A stretch of 64,000 nt of DNA from Paenibacillus sp. HGH0039 (GTDB lineage Bacteria > Bacillota > Bacilli > Paenibacillales > NBRC-103111): the NCBI RefSeq assembly GCF_000411255.1, contig NZ_KE150413.1, positions 2,704,580 to 2,768,579 on the forward strand, in the 5' to 3' direction. The position numbers and the translations under genes were made by a program. Below are positions 45,309 through 52,669 of the stretch, one piece after another; the first letter of the stretch is position 1; each line of letters begins with the position of its first letter. The notes beneath the pieces were generated by a model. The model was not told where the DNA came from. It saw nothing but the letters and a program-made list of their open reading frames with translations, and ran no database searches.

Positions 45309-45866
45309 GTGGAGAAAGAGTGGTCGATGTGGGGCAACGAGCGTTATTTGTTTGACCTGCTTATGCATTCGGAAGGCTCATCCATTAAGATGCTGGAAAT
45401 CATCCTTCAAGAACAATTGAGCGAGGAAGTCGTCGAACAGGTGCTGATCCCTTCTAAAAGCTTACATAAAAAGCCTCGCGCCGTCTTCGGACAGACAAGC
45501 CCGCTGCTGCGCAGAGTCAGTTCTTACCGATATAGGGAAGAGACCATTCTTCATAAGGCGATTTACGCTCATCTTGAGGCGCTGCCGGAAGGTGCGCTGG
45601 ACGGGATGAATCACGAGGATCTTCATCTGGAGAAGCTGATTGACAGTCTGGAAACGAAGCGGGAAATCCTGTACGCGGGCTATGAGAACAACCGAAGCGC
45701 AGACGTCTGTTTCCACCCGGTTAAGCTCAAAGCGGATCTTTTTCCCGTGAAAGAATATCAGCTTACGTGCAGCGGCTCCGTCTGTTTTCTGGTTCACGAG
45801 CTGTTTGATGCGGAGCTGATTTTACGGCATTCGCGCAGGAAATTAAGAAAAGAGATTTTTATGTGA
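45309..45866 (+). CDS. Protein of unknown function, 185 residues
   Basis: GTG start at 45309 behind AAGGAGG (spacing somewhat long). Predicted soluble, mixed helix and strand, with a charged helical start (ERYLFDLLMHSEGSSIKMLEIILQEQL), a basic middle (SKSLHKKPRAVF, RRVSSYRYREE) and a C-terminal basic patch (RHSRRKLRKE). No family recognised. Monocistronic with a clear terminator. Confidence 0.65.
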   Translation: MEKEWSMWGNERYLFDLLMHSEGSSIKMLEIILQEQLSEEVVEQVLIPSKSLHKKPRAVFGQTSPLLRRVSSYRYREETILHKAIYAHLEALPEGALDGMNHEDLHLEKLIDSLETKREILYAGYENNRSADVCFHPVKLKADLFPVKEYQLTCSGSVCFLVHELFDAELILRHSRRKLRKEIFM

Positions 45867-45949
45867 AATCGTAAGGACCTGCACCTTCCTCAACATGTTA
45901 ATCATAAATAACAGACAACAACAAAGCTTTAAATGATTAGCGACTAGCG

Positions 45950-45979
45950 GCTTCCGGGATGTTCCGGGAGCTTTTTTTT
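45950..45979 (+). terminator. Terminator after the 185-residue gene
   Basis: GCTTCC/GGGAGC stem, 10-base loop, T8. Confidence 0.75.
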
Positions 45980-46020
45980 GAGCTTTTTGGGGCATCGTCG
46001 GGAAAATTTGCTTCGTAAGG

Positions 46021-46593
46021 TCATTTCCTACTAGATTGCTGCCCATTCTCATATAGCTGATACATGTCCATCTCCGCGTCCAGAGACTTGGCGTTTTGGA
46101 AAGCTTCCTTGACGCTTCGTTTATTCTGAATGAGGTCGTAGAAAAGCCTCAAAACAAACATGAGCGCGTCATTTCCATCCGGATAATCATTTGGCCCGAT
46201 ATAGACTTCGCAACCACTGTCGAGAAATGCTCGTGCCGTCTCTGGTTTTCCTACTGAGCATCCGGTGCCGATTACTGTTTTCCCTGCCAGCTTGGCAAAT
46301 CGTCTGATCTCCTCCGGCCCAAAGTTACCTTTGGGTTCTCCCGGTTCATAGATACTTTCGCCCAGCTCTGGCATGATAAATTGGCCTTCATCGCCATGGA
46401 AGCAAAGAATGATCAAATCCGTATTCGGATACAGGTCCTTACCGGATATAAGATCAATCAGATCATTCGGTCTGCCAATCCAATAAGTAAAAACTCTTGC
46501 ACCAAAATACTCCAGAGTGCTTCGGATTGCTTGGACTTCCATATCGCAATCAGGTCCGCATACCAATGCTACGTTCATTACAGGCTTACTCAT
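46021..46593 (-). CDS. Small caspase-fold (CHAT-like) protein
   Basis: 190 residues behind AAGGAGA. The sequence follows the CHAT/clan CD outline: a hydrophobic strand ending in CFHGDEG (candidate catalytic His66), another ending in VIGTGCSVG (candidate Cys112), then GCEVYIGPNDYPDGNDALMF and a final helix pair (FYDLIQNKRSVKEAFQNAKSLD) exactly where CHAT domains have GAxxVIxxxW...FYxxLxxGxSxxEAxxxA. It lacks the large accessory domains of known CHAT proteases and stands alone. Family placement is from pattern only. Confidence 0.6.
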   Translation of the reverse strand: MSKPVMNVALVCGPDCDMEVQAIRSTLEYFGARVFTYWIGRPNDLIDLISGKDLYPNTDLIILCFHGDEGQFIMPELGESIYEPGEPKGNFGPEEIRRFAKLAGKTVIGTGCSVGKPETARAFLDSGCEVYIGPNDYPDGNDALMFVLRLFYDLIQNKRSVKEAFQNAKSLDAEMDMYQLYENGQQSSRK

Positions 46594-46710
46594 CTTCTTA
46601 TTCTCCTTATAATCTCAATTTTTATCTAAATAATAGAGTACAATCATATGGAGGTCCTCGGGCTTTGGGGCTAGAGGCTATGTGTTACATATTAATTCGG
46701 ATCATTGAAA

Positions 46711-46747
46711 AAAAGAACAGGCGCAGCATACGCCCGTTCTTTTTTAG
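46711..46747. terminator. Bidirectional terminator
   Basis: AAGAACAGGCG pairs with CGCCCGTTCTT (one mismatch), with A and T flanks. Confidence 0.75.
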
Positions 46748-46756
46748 TTAAGGGGA

Positions 46757-46942
46757 TTAACTATGATAGCTGCCTGTCGGCGCGTTTAGCACCCATTCCA
46801 GCATCAGCGTCATATCGTCCAATTTCTCCAGCTGCGCTTTCAGGAAATCGTTCTCCGGGTCGCTGTTCAGGCGTTCCTGCACCGATTGTTTCTGTTTATT
46901 TAACTCCGTTAACTTTCTTTGGACTTGATCTTCTGTTCGCAT
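46757..46942 (-). CDS. Small helical protein of unknown function
   Basis: 61 residues from ATG at 46942 (AAAGGTG nine bases upstream). Rich in Glu, Lys, Leu and Gln with heptad-like spacing (VQRKLTELNKQKQSVQERL), so a coiled-coil hairpin is likely. Not recognised. Own terminator. Confidence 0.6.
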   Translation of the reverse strand: MRTEDQVQRKLTELNKQKQSVQERLNSDPENDFLKAQLEKLDDMTLMLEWVLNAPTGSYHS

Positions 46943-47156
46943 GGCGGTCCGCACCTTTCCACAAAAATTGTGACCTTCGACATGTTATTTTAGCATGTTT
47001 ACAGGTGCGAACGTCAAGAATCTCCCGCATACGACAATTTATTCGAAAAGAAACCGGGATAAACTTTTCGATTTCATCCAAAATGATGTATGATCATGAA
47101 AGGGACCGGCAACCAAAATATTCCCGGATCTCTTAGTTAAACGGAGGTACGCATCT

Positions 47157-48602
47157 TTGGACATCTTGATGAAACTTTATTCTTTTGTTCCTCTATTGAA
47201 CTTTTTGTTTGCTCTAGCTGTCGTGTTTATGGAGAAGAGGAACGCGAGCGTTACGTGGGCTTGGGTGATGGTTCTGATTTTTTTGCCCGGAATAGGATTT
47301 ATCCTTTATTTGATCTTCGGACAGAACATGAGCCGGCGCAAAATTTACAAGCTGAAGGAATTTAATCAGAAAGATATCGACAATCTGATCGAATCCCAGC
47401 GCAGAGGCTTCCGTGAAAGCCAAGTGAGATACAAGGATCCGGTTATGGCCGATTATCAGGATCTCATTTATATGAACTTGACCAGCAGTTCCGCGGTTTA
47501 TACCCAGGACAACGAAGTCGAAATTTTTACGGACGGCAACGACAAGTTCGCCTCTCTGCTAGCATCGATTAAAGAAGCTCAGAGCCACGTTCACCTGATG
47601 TATTACATCGTCAAAGACGACCGGCTCGGGCGCAGAATGATCGAGGCGCTTGCGGAGAAAGCGAAAGAAGGCGTCGAGGTCCGCTTTCTATTCGACGATA
47701 TCGGCAGTTCTTGGCTGCCCCGCCAGTTTTACAAGCCGCTGCTGGATGCGGGCGGAGAAGTGGCTATTTTCTTCCCGTCCCGTATTCCGTACCTGAATTT
47801 CCGCGTCAATTACCGGAATCACCGGAAGCTTGCGATCATTGACGGCATGACCGGCTATATCGGCGGATTTAATATCGGCGACGAATACCTCGGCATCAAC
47901 GAGCGGTTCGGCGACTGGCGCGATACACACCTGAAAGTAACGGGCAGCGCCGTTCTGCAGATGCAGGCCCAGTTCTTTATGGACTGGAACCTGGCGTCTT
48001 CTCACTACCTCAAGGCGGTACCGCGCTACTATCCTTTAATCAAACATCAGGGATCGGTAGGCATCCAGATCGTATCAAGCGGTCCCGATAATGAGCTGGA
48101 ACAAATCCGTAACGGATATTTGAAAATGATTTATGCGGCCAAAGAAAGCATTTTTATCCAAACTCCTTATTTCGTGCCGGACGAGAGCCTTCTGACCGCT
48201 TTGAAAATGGCCGCGCTGTCGGGCGTGGATATCCGGATCATGATCCCGTCGATTCCCGATCACAAAATGGTTTACTGGGCCACCAAATCCTATCTGGGAG
48301 AACTGCTCAATTTGGGTGTGAAAGGGTACTTGTACGAGAAAGGATTCCTCCATGCCAAAACTATCGTTATCGACGGCAAAGTCGCTTCAGTCGGGACGGC
48401 CAATCTCGATATGCGCAGCTTTAAGCTGAATTTTGAAGTCAATGCTTTTCTGTTCGACACCCGGACCGCTACGCGGCAGAGGCTTATTTTCGAGGAGGAC
48501 ATGCTGCACTGCTCGCAGTTTACGCCCGATATGTACAAAGCCCGGTCTCTCATGGACCGTATCAAGGAATCGGTAGCGCGTCTGGTTTCTCCGATTCTAT
48601 AG
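47157..48602 (+). CDS. cls: Cardiolipin synthase
   Basis: 481 residues, phospholipase D superfamily; condenses two phosphatidylglycerols into cardiolipin at the membrane. TTG start eight bases behind GGAGGT. Two N-terminal helices (about 5-25, 36-57), then two HKD motifs centred on His222 (HRKLAIIDG) and His399 (HAKTIVIDG), each followed by the GxxN element (GGFNIGDEYLG; GTANLDMRS). Full-length and intact. Confidence 0.96.
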   Translation: MDILMKLYSFVPLLNFLFALAVVFMEKRNASVTWAWVMVLIFLPGIGFILYLIFGQNMSRRKIYKLKEFNQKDIDNLIESQRRGFRESQVRYKDPVMADYQDLIYMNLTSSSAVYTQDNEVEIFTDGNDKFASLLASIKEAQSHVHLMYYIVKDDRLGRRMIEALAEKAKEGVEVRFLFDDIGSSWLPRQFYKPLLDAGGEVAIFFPSRIPYLNFRVNYRNHRKLAIIDGMTGYIGGFNIGDEYLGINERFGDWRDTHLKVTGSAVLQMQAQFFMDWNLASSHYLKAVPRYYPLIKHQGSVGIQIVSSGPDNELEQIRNGYLKMIYAAKESIFIQTPYFVPDESLLTALKMAALSGVDIRIMIPSIPDHKMVYWATKSYLGELLNLGVKGYLYEKGFLHAKTIVIDGKVASVGTANLDMRSFKLNFEVNAFLFDTRTATRQRLIFEEDMLHCSQFTPDMYKARSLMDRIKESVARLVSPIL

Positions 48603-48608
48603 CGCAAG

Positions 48609-48638
48609 AGAAAAACCCGCGTTTTCGGCGGGTTTTTG
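48609..48638 (+). terminator. cls terminator
   Basis: AAACCCGC/GCGGGTTT stem around GTTTTCG, then T-tract. Confidence 0.85.
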
Positions 48639-48822
48639 TGTTTTCAATACAGCGGCGGAGCGGGCTGCAGACGATTTTGAAAGGATTCGAACTTGTTCAA
48701 GAGGTCCCATTAGATATATAATATACACGTTATAATAGAGGCAGCACTTGCTAGGGCGGAAGATCGACTTCCACCGCTGCCATCCTCGGTAAATACTTTT
48801 CTGAAAGTGAGTGGGATCATTA

Positions 48823-49539
48823 ATGGGCCGTAAGTGGAACAATATAAAAGAGAAAAAAGCGTCGAAAGACGCAAGCACAAGCCGGATTTACGCGAAATTC
48901 GGCCGTGAGATTTACGTGGCTGCCAAGCAGGGCGAGCCTGATCCGGAATCCAATCGTGCTCTGAAGGTCGTTCTTGAGCGTGCAAAAACATACATGGTGC
49001 CGAAAGCGATTATCGACCGTGCGATCGAAAAAGCGAAAGGCGGAGGAGAAGAAAGCTACGACACGCTTCGTTACGAAGGTTTCGGGCCCAACGGCTCGAT
49101 GGTGATTGTCGATGCGCTGACCAACAACGTAAACCGGACCGCTTCGGAAGTACGCTCCGCTTTTAACAAAAACGGAGGCAGCATGGGCGTCAGCGGCTCG
49201 GTTACCTATATGTTCGATCCGACGGCTGTTTTCGGCGTTCAGGGCAAGTCTTCCGAAGAAGTGCTGGAGCTTCTGATGGAGGCCGATTTGGATGTCCGCG
49301 ACATCATCGAGGAAGAAGATACCGTTATCGTTTATGCGGAATCCGACCAGTTCCATGCGGTACAAGAAGCGTTCAAAAACGCGGGAATCACCGAATTCAC
49401 CGTAGCCGAATTAACGATGCTCGCGCAAAACGATCTGGAACTGCCGGAAGATGCGCAGGCCCAGTTTGAGAAATTGATCGATGTTCTGGAAGACCTGGAA
49501 GATGTCCAGCAGGTTTATCACAACGTAGACCTCGGATAA
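48823..49539 (+). CDS. YebC-family translation/regulatory protein (YebC2, formerly YeeI type)
   Basis: 238 residues from ATG at 48823, matching the family's [13 protein letters not shown] start; upstream ribosome site is weak (AGTGAGTGGG). Three-domain YebC fold with the conserved blocks [30 protein letters not shown] and [18 protein letters not shown]. YebC proteins help ribosomes through difficult (proline-rich) stretches and were once annotated as transcription regulators; the Bacillus YeeI type is YebC2. Monocistronic. Confidence 0.93.
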   Translation: MGRKWNNIKEKKASKDASTSRIYAKFGREIYVAAKQGEPDPESNRALKVVLERAKTYMVPKAIIDRAIEKAKGGGEESYDTLRYEGFGPNGSMVIVDALTNNVNRTASEVRSAFNKNGGSMGVSGSVTYMFDPTAVFGVQGKSSEEVLELLMEADLDVRDIIEEEDTVIVYAESDQFHAVQEAFKNAGITEFTVAELTMLAQNDLELPEDAQAQFEKLIDVLEDLEDVQQVYHNVDLG

Positions 49540-49550
49540 TAAACGTGTAT

Positions 49551-49574
49551 AAGCCGCCTTCGGGCGGTTTTTTT
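49551..49574 (+). terminator. Terminator of the yebC2 gene
   Basis: AAGCCGCC/GGGCGGTT with TTC loop, T7. Confidence 0.9.
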
Positions 49575-49600
49575 GCGTATGAGAAAGTGTTTTATTATAT

Positions 49601-49628
49601 AGATTACATAATAAATATTATGTATCTT
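49601..49628 (-). other. dif-like Xer recombination site C
   Basis: On the minus strand: left arm AAGATACATAA, centre TATTTA, right arm TTATGTAATCT. Same orientation as site D, 2.2 kb away; together they bracket the GntR/ABC cassette. Distinct from the GntR-type dyad at 49680-49703. Confidence 0.55.
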
Positions 49629-49653
49629 CATTGCGAAAAATAACAGGCGCCTA

Positions 49654-49703
49654 TTGACGGGGTGCCTCTTCTCTTGTATGGTTAATTACATGAGTAACTA
49701 ACC
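49654..49703 (+). promoter_or_regulatory. Promoter and GntR operator of the ABC cassette
   Basis: TTGACG, 17 bases, TATGGT (49677-49682). The dyad GGTTAATTAC-ATGA-GTAACTAACC (49680-49703, one mismatch) covers the -10 and start point, fitting autorepression by the YtrA-type regulator that follows. Confidence 0.7.
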
Positions 49704-49735
49704 AGCAAAGTTTGTACATGAAAGTGGTGATAAAA

Positions 49736-50107
49736 GTGTCGTTCAGAATTGATGACAGCCGTCCTATATTTATGCAAATCGCGGAAAAGATCGAAGATGA
49801 CATCATTGAGCAGCGGCTGCCAGAGGAAACCCAGGTTCCTTCGACCAATCAATTCGCATCGTTCTACCAGATTAATCCGGCAACGGCGGCCAAAGGTGTT
49901 AACTTGCTGGTGGACCAAGGCATTTTATACAAGAAGCGGGGGATCGGCATGTTCGTTGCTGAGGGAGCACGACAAGGATTGATGGAGAAGCGGAAAACTC
50001 AATTTTACGAGCAATTCGTTGTCTCGATGGTTCAAGAAGCAGAGAAACTCGGTATTACAAGCGAGCAGTTGATCGAGATGATCCGGAAAGGGGATAGAAG
50101 CGGATGA
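49736..50107 (+). CDS. GntR-family repressor, YtrA type
   Basis: 123 residues from GTG at 49736, five bases after AAAGTGGTGA (nearly full anti-SD match); TTG 49712 and ATG 49718 are weaker. Short winged-helix protein (DDSRPIFMQIAEKIEDDII; PSTNQFASFYQINPATAAKGVNLL, recognition helix near 45-60) with only a small C-terminal dimer helix, the YtrA class that controls ABC exporters induced by cell-wall antibiotics. Its stop overlaps the next start (ATGA). Confidence 0.9.
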   Translation: MSFRIDDSRPIFMQIAEKIEDDIIEQRLPEETQVPSTNQFASFYQINPATAAKGVNLLVDQGILYKKRGIGMFVAEGARQGLMEKRKTQFYEQFVVSMVQEAEKLGITSEQLIEMIRKGDRSG

Positions 50108-51003
50108 AAGAAGTTGTAGTGGAAGTCAACCGGCTTACGAAAACATTCAATGAGGTTACAGCGGTCGACGGGATCAGTTTTTCCATAGAACCGGACAAAA
50201 TTTACGGTCTGCTCGGAAGAAACGGGGCGGGCAAAACGACGGTCATGCAAATGGTTACCGCGCAAATGTTTCCTACCAGCGGGGAGCTGAAAGTGTTCGG
50301 ACAGCATCCCTATGAAAATTACGACGTAATGAAGCGGATCTGCTTTATCAAAGAAAGCCAGAAATACCCCGATAACTTTCGGGTAGCGGATGTGTTAAAA
50401 GTCGCGGAAGCTGTTTTTCCGAATTGGGACGGCGATTACGCGGGGGCGCTGATCCGGGACTTCAGACTCCCGCTTAAGCGGAACGTCAAAAAGCTTTCCA
50501 GAGGAATGCTTTCCTCGGTCGGCGTTGTAGTCGGGCTTGCCAGCCGCTCGCCGCTTACTATTTTCGACGAGCCTTATTTAGGCCTGGATGCCGTGGCGCG
50601 GAGTCTTTTCTACGACCGGTTAATCGAGGACTATACGAGGTATCCGCGCACGATCATTTTATCCACACATCTGATCGACGAGGTAAGCCGGCTGTTGGAG
50701 CACGTCCTTGTCATTGACAGCGGCAAACTGATTCTGGACGCCGAAACGGAAGAACTGCGTGGAATGGCTTATACCGTGATCGGCCCGGCTGCCAGCGTTG
50801 AATCTTTCGTACAAGGAAAAGAAGTGATCCACCGGGAACCGTTCGCGTCTATGCTTTCCGTCACGGTTATGGGGGATTCCGAATCCAGGGCTAAGCTGCT
50901 GGCCACAGACATGGGGCTTGAAATTGCACCGGTTTCCCTGCAGCAGCTGATCATTTACCTGACGAAGACCAATCTCGAAGAGAAAGTGGTGAACGGGTCA
51001 TGA
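50104..51003 (+). CDS. ABC transporter ATP-binding protein, YtrB type
   Basis: 299 residues. Walker A GRNGAGKTT (about 38-46), signature degenerate as LSRGMLSSVGV, Walker B LTIFDEPYLGLD, switch STHLIDE. The signature reads LSRGM instead of LSGGQ, as in YtrB/BcrA-like exporters. C-terminal ~80 residues are an extra regulatory domain. Coupled by 4-base overlaps to both neighbours, forming a regulator-ATPase-permease cassette likely exporting or sensing a membrane-active peptide. Confidence 0.9.
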   Translation: MKEVVVEVNRLTKTFNEVTAVDGISFSIEPDKIYGLLGRNGAGKTTVMQMVTAQMFPTSGELKVFGQHPYENYDVMKRICFIKESQKYPDNFRVADVLKVAEAVFPNWDGDYAGALIRDFRLPLKRNVKKLSRGMLSSVGVVVGLASRSPLTIFDEPYLGLDAVARSLFYDRLIEDYTRYPRTIILSTHLIDEVSRLLEHVLVIDSGKLILDAETEELRGMAYTVIGPAASVESFVQGKEVIHREPFASMLSVTVMGDSESRAKLLATDMGLEIAPVSLQQLIIYLTKTNLEEKVVNGS

Positions 51004-51689
51004 ATTTGCAGCGTTTGTCCGGAATTATGAGTATACATTATCGGAATAAGGTGCTATGGCTGTATGTTCCCGGCGGGATCCTACTGGGGAATTTTCTCGT
51101 TAATTACCTCGTGAGCCGGTTGACGGGAGGCGTTGAGATCTATACCGGCGGCTTGGCCTCCATCTTTGTCTGCCTGTTTATCGGAGGTATTCTCACCGCC
51201 GCACAGACGTTTCCTTTTGCGCTTGGATTCAGTGTACGGCGTACCGACTATTACCTGGGTACTCTGCTCATGTTTGCAGGTGTGTCCGTCCTGAGCGCTC
51301 TGCTGGTACTTCTGTTATCCTGTATGGAGGTATGGACCGGCAATTGGGGAAGCAATCTGCATTTTTTTCATTTACCTTATTTGAGCGACGGAACGATCTT
51401 GGCGCAGTTCATTATTTTCTTTAGCCTGCTTATCTACAATCTATTTACCGGTTTTGTGATCGGGAGCTTTCAGCGTAAATTCGGAGGAAAAGGTACATTC
51501 ATCCTGATGGCGGCTCTTTTCCTGGTAATTACGATACTGGCTTTTCTTAGTACCGCCAACGGATGGTGGGGTGCGATTTTCAGTTGGATAGCCGGGCATA
51601 CGGCCGTACAATTAGCGGTTTGGCTGTTTCCCGTGACATTGATATTCGCCGCGGCTTCTTATGTGCTGCTCAGAAGAGCGAGCGCTTGA
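51000..51689 (+). CDS. ABC transporter permease
   Basis: 229 residues, six hydrophobic helices starting at about residues 16, 46, 88, 132, 160 and 198. No recognisable family motif beyond the ABC-2-like hydrophobic pattern. ATG overlaps the ATPase stop. Ends at a strong terminator 12 bases after the stop. Confidence 0.82.
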   Translation: MNLQRLSGIMSIHYRNKVLWLYVPGGILLGNFLVNYLVSRLTGGVEIYTGGLASIFVCLFIGGILTAAQTFPFALGFSVRRTDYYLGTLLMFAGVSVLSALLVLLLSCMEVWTGNWGSNLHFFHLPYLSDGTILAQFIIFFSLLIYNLFTGFVIGSFQRKFGGKGTFILMAALFLVITILAFLSTANGWWGAIFSWIAGHTAVQLAVWLFPVTLIFAAASYVLLRRASA

Positions 51690-51701
51690 TCGGATATGGA
51701 G

Positions 51702-51730
51702 GACGTCCGTTTTAACGGGCGTCTTTTTTT
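51702..51730 (+). terminator. Terminator of the GntR/ABC operon
   Basis: GACGTCCGTT/AACGGGCGTC stem with TT loop (one G-T), T7. Confidence 0.9.
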
Positions 51731-51788
51731 GCGGCTGCATAGCGGAGAAAAGTTCAGGTTTTCGTGAGGTGAAAGTGAAAAGAGTTTT

Positions 51789-51816
51789 TGTTTACATAAT
51801 ATATATTATGGTACGA
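51789..51816 (-). other. dif-like Xer recombination site D
   Basis: On the minus strand: left arm TCGTACCATAA, centre TATATA, right arm TTATGTAAACA. Centre plus right arm equal B. subtilis dif except the last base. Just beyond it, 51821-51901 reads as a short C-terminal-like coding remnant (IDLEEETFKKMHEF) with no start. Confidence 0.65.
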
Positions 51817-51903
51817 GTAAAAGGGAACTATAAGGATTGACCTCGAGGAAGAAACGTTCAAGAAGATGCACGAGTTTTCGGCAGGAGGGGGTACCCACAA
51901 ATA

Positions 51904-51950
51904 GGATGGTTCCCGGATTAAGCTTAACGATCCGGAACACCATCCTTTTT
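51904..51950. terminator. Hairpin downstream of the marR gene
   Basis: AGGATGGT/ACCATCCT outer arms and CCGGAT/ATCCGG inner arms, then TTTTTA on the + strand. Probable terminator; a T-tract is lacking on the minus side. Confidence 0.55.
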
Positions 51951-51967
51951 ATTTTCAACTGACACGT

Positions 51968-52462
51968 TCAAGAAGGAGATTTGCCGCGAGTTTCGGAGCT
52001 CAAGTGCTGAATTTGCTCCTCCAGGACCGTACTTGCCTTCGTTAAGAATCGGTTAATGAATTCAAGCTCTTCATCCGTATAGGAGGCGGCGAGGTTAACC
52101 ATCGCATCGTGAAGGGGGAGGTACGTACTGCTGACCTCTTCTTTGTCTTCATACAAAGGGACAATAATGACCTTGCGGCGGTCGTTCGGGTCCATTTGCC
52201 TGCGGACAAAACCGTTTTTCTCCAAACGGTCAATCAGAGCCGTAACACTGCCCGTTGCAAGTCCGGTTAATTTCGACAGTTCACCGGCGGTGATAGGGCC
52301 TTTTTCGTGCAGGATATCTATGGATAGAAAATCATTATTGTACAAACCCAGACGGGCCGCTACATTTTGCTGGTACAGAACGGTTCGGGTTCCTAATCCG
52401 CGCATACGCAGGGTGAAATTTTCCTGAAGCTCGGTTGGTTGATCTTTCCGGTCGCTTGACAA
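51968..52462 (-). CDS. MarR-family regulator
   Basis: 164 residues, TTG start seven bases behind AAAGGAGGG. Winged helix: LSKLTGLATGSVTALIDRLEKNGFVRR with wing DPNDRRKVIIV, helical dimer ends. Divergent from a UvrA paralogue and MFS exporter; an 8-bp dyad between them is its likely operator. Presumably a drug-responsive repressor of that pair. Confidence 0.9.
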   Translation of the reverse strand: MSSDRKDQPTELQENFTLRMRGLGTRTVLYQQNVAARLGLYNNDFLSIDILHEKGPITAGELSKLTGLATGSVTALIDRLEKNGFVRRQMDPNDRRKVIIVPLYEDKEEVSSTYLPLHDAMVNLAASYTDEELEFINRFLTKASTVLEEQIQHLSSETRGKSPS

Positions 52463-52488
52463 TAGAAAACCCTCCTTTTAAGATGTAT

Positions 52489-52509
52489 ATATCTCGATGA
52501 ACGAGATAT
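52489..52509. promoter_or_regulatory. Candidate MarR operator
   Basis: ATATCTCG-ATGAA-CGAGATAT, perfect 8-bp dyad, 27 bases upstream of the marR start and 160 bases before the uvrA-like start. ATCTCG half-sites are typical in form for MarR proteins. Confidence 0.6.
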
Positions 52510-52669
52510 TAGATTTATGAGATAATACACAATCAAGATACTAGATCGTCGTATGATTAACCCTATTCATTATAGTATCGGAATCATGACTCGTTTGCAA
52601 AGCCGATTCCCGTGCTAGGTAAACCTTATAACGATACATTCCAATCAAGTTGGATGAGGAGGTTTCTTT

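Noticed and set aside
49680-49703. GntR dyad as part of dif-like site C
   Set aside because: It is 51 bases away, has a different sequence (GGTTAATTAC arms) and overlaps the promoter, fitting an operator instead.
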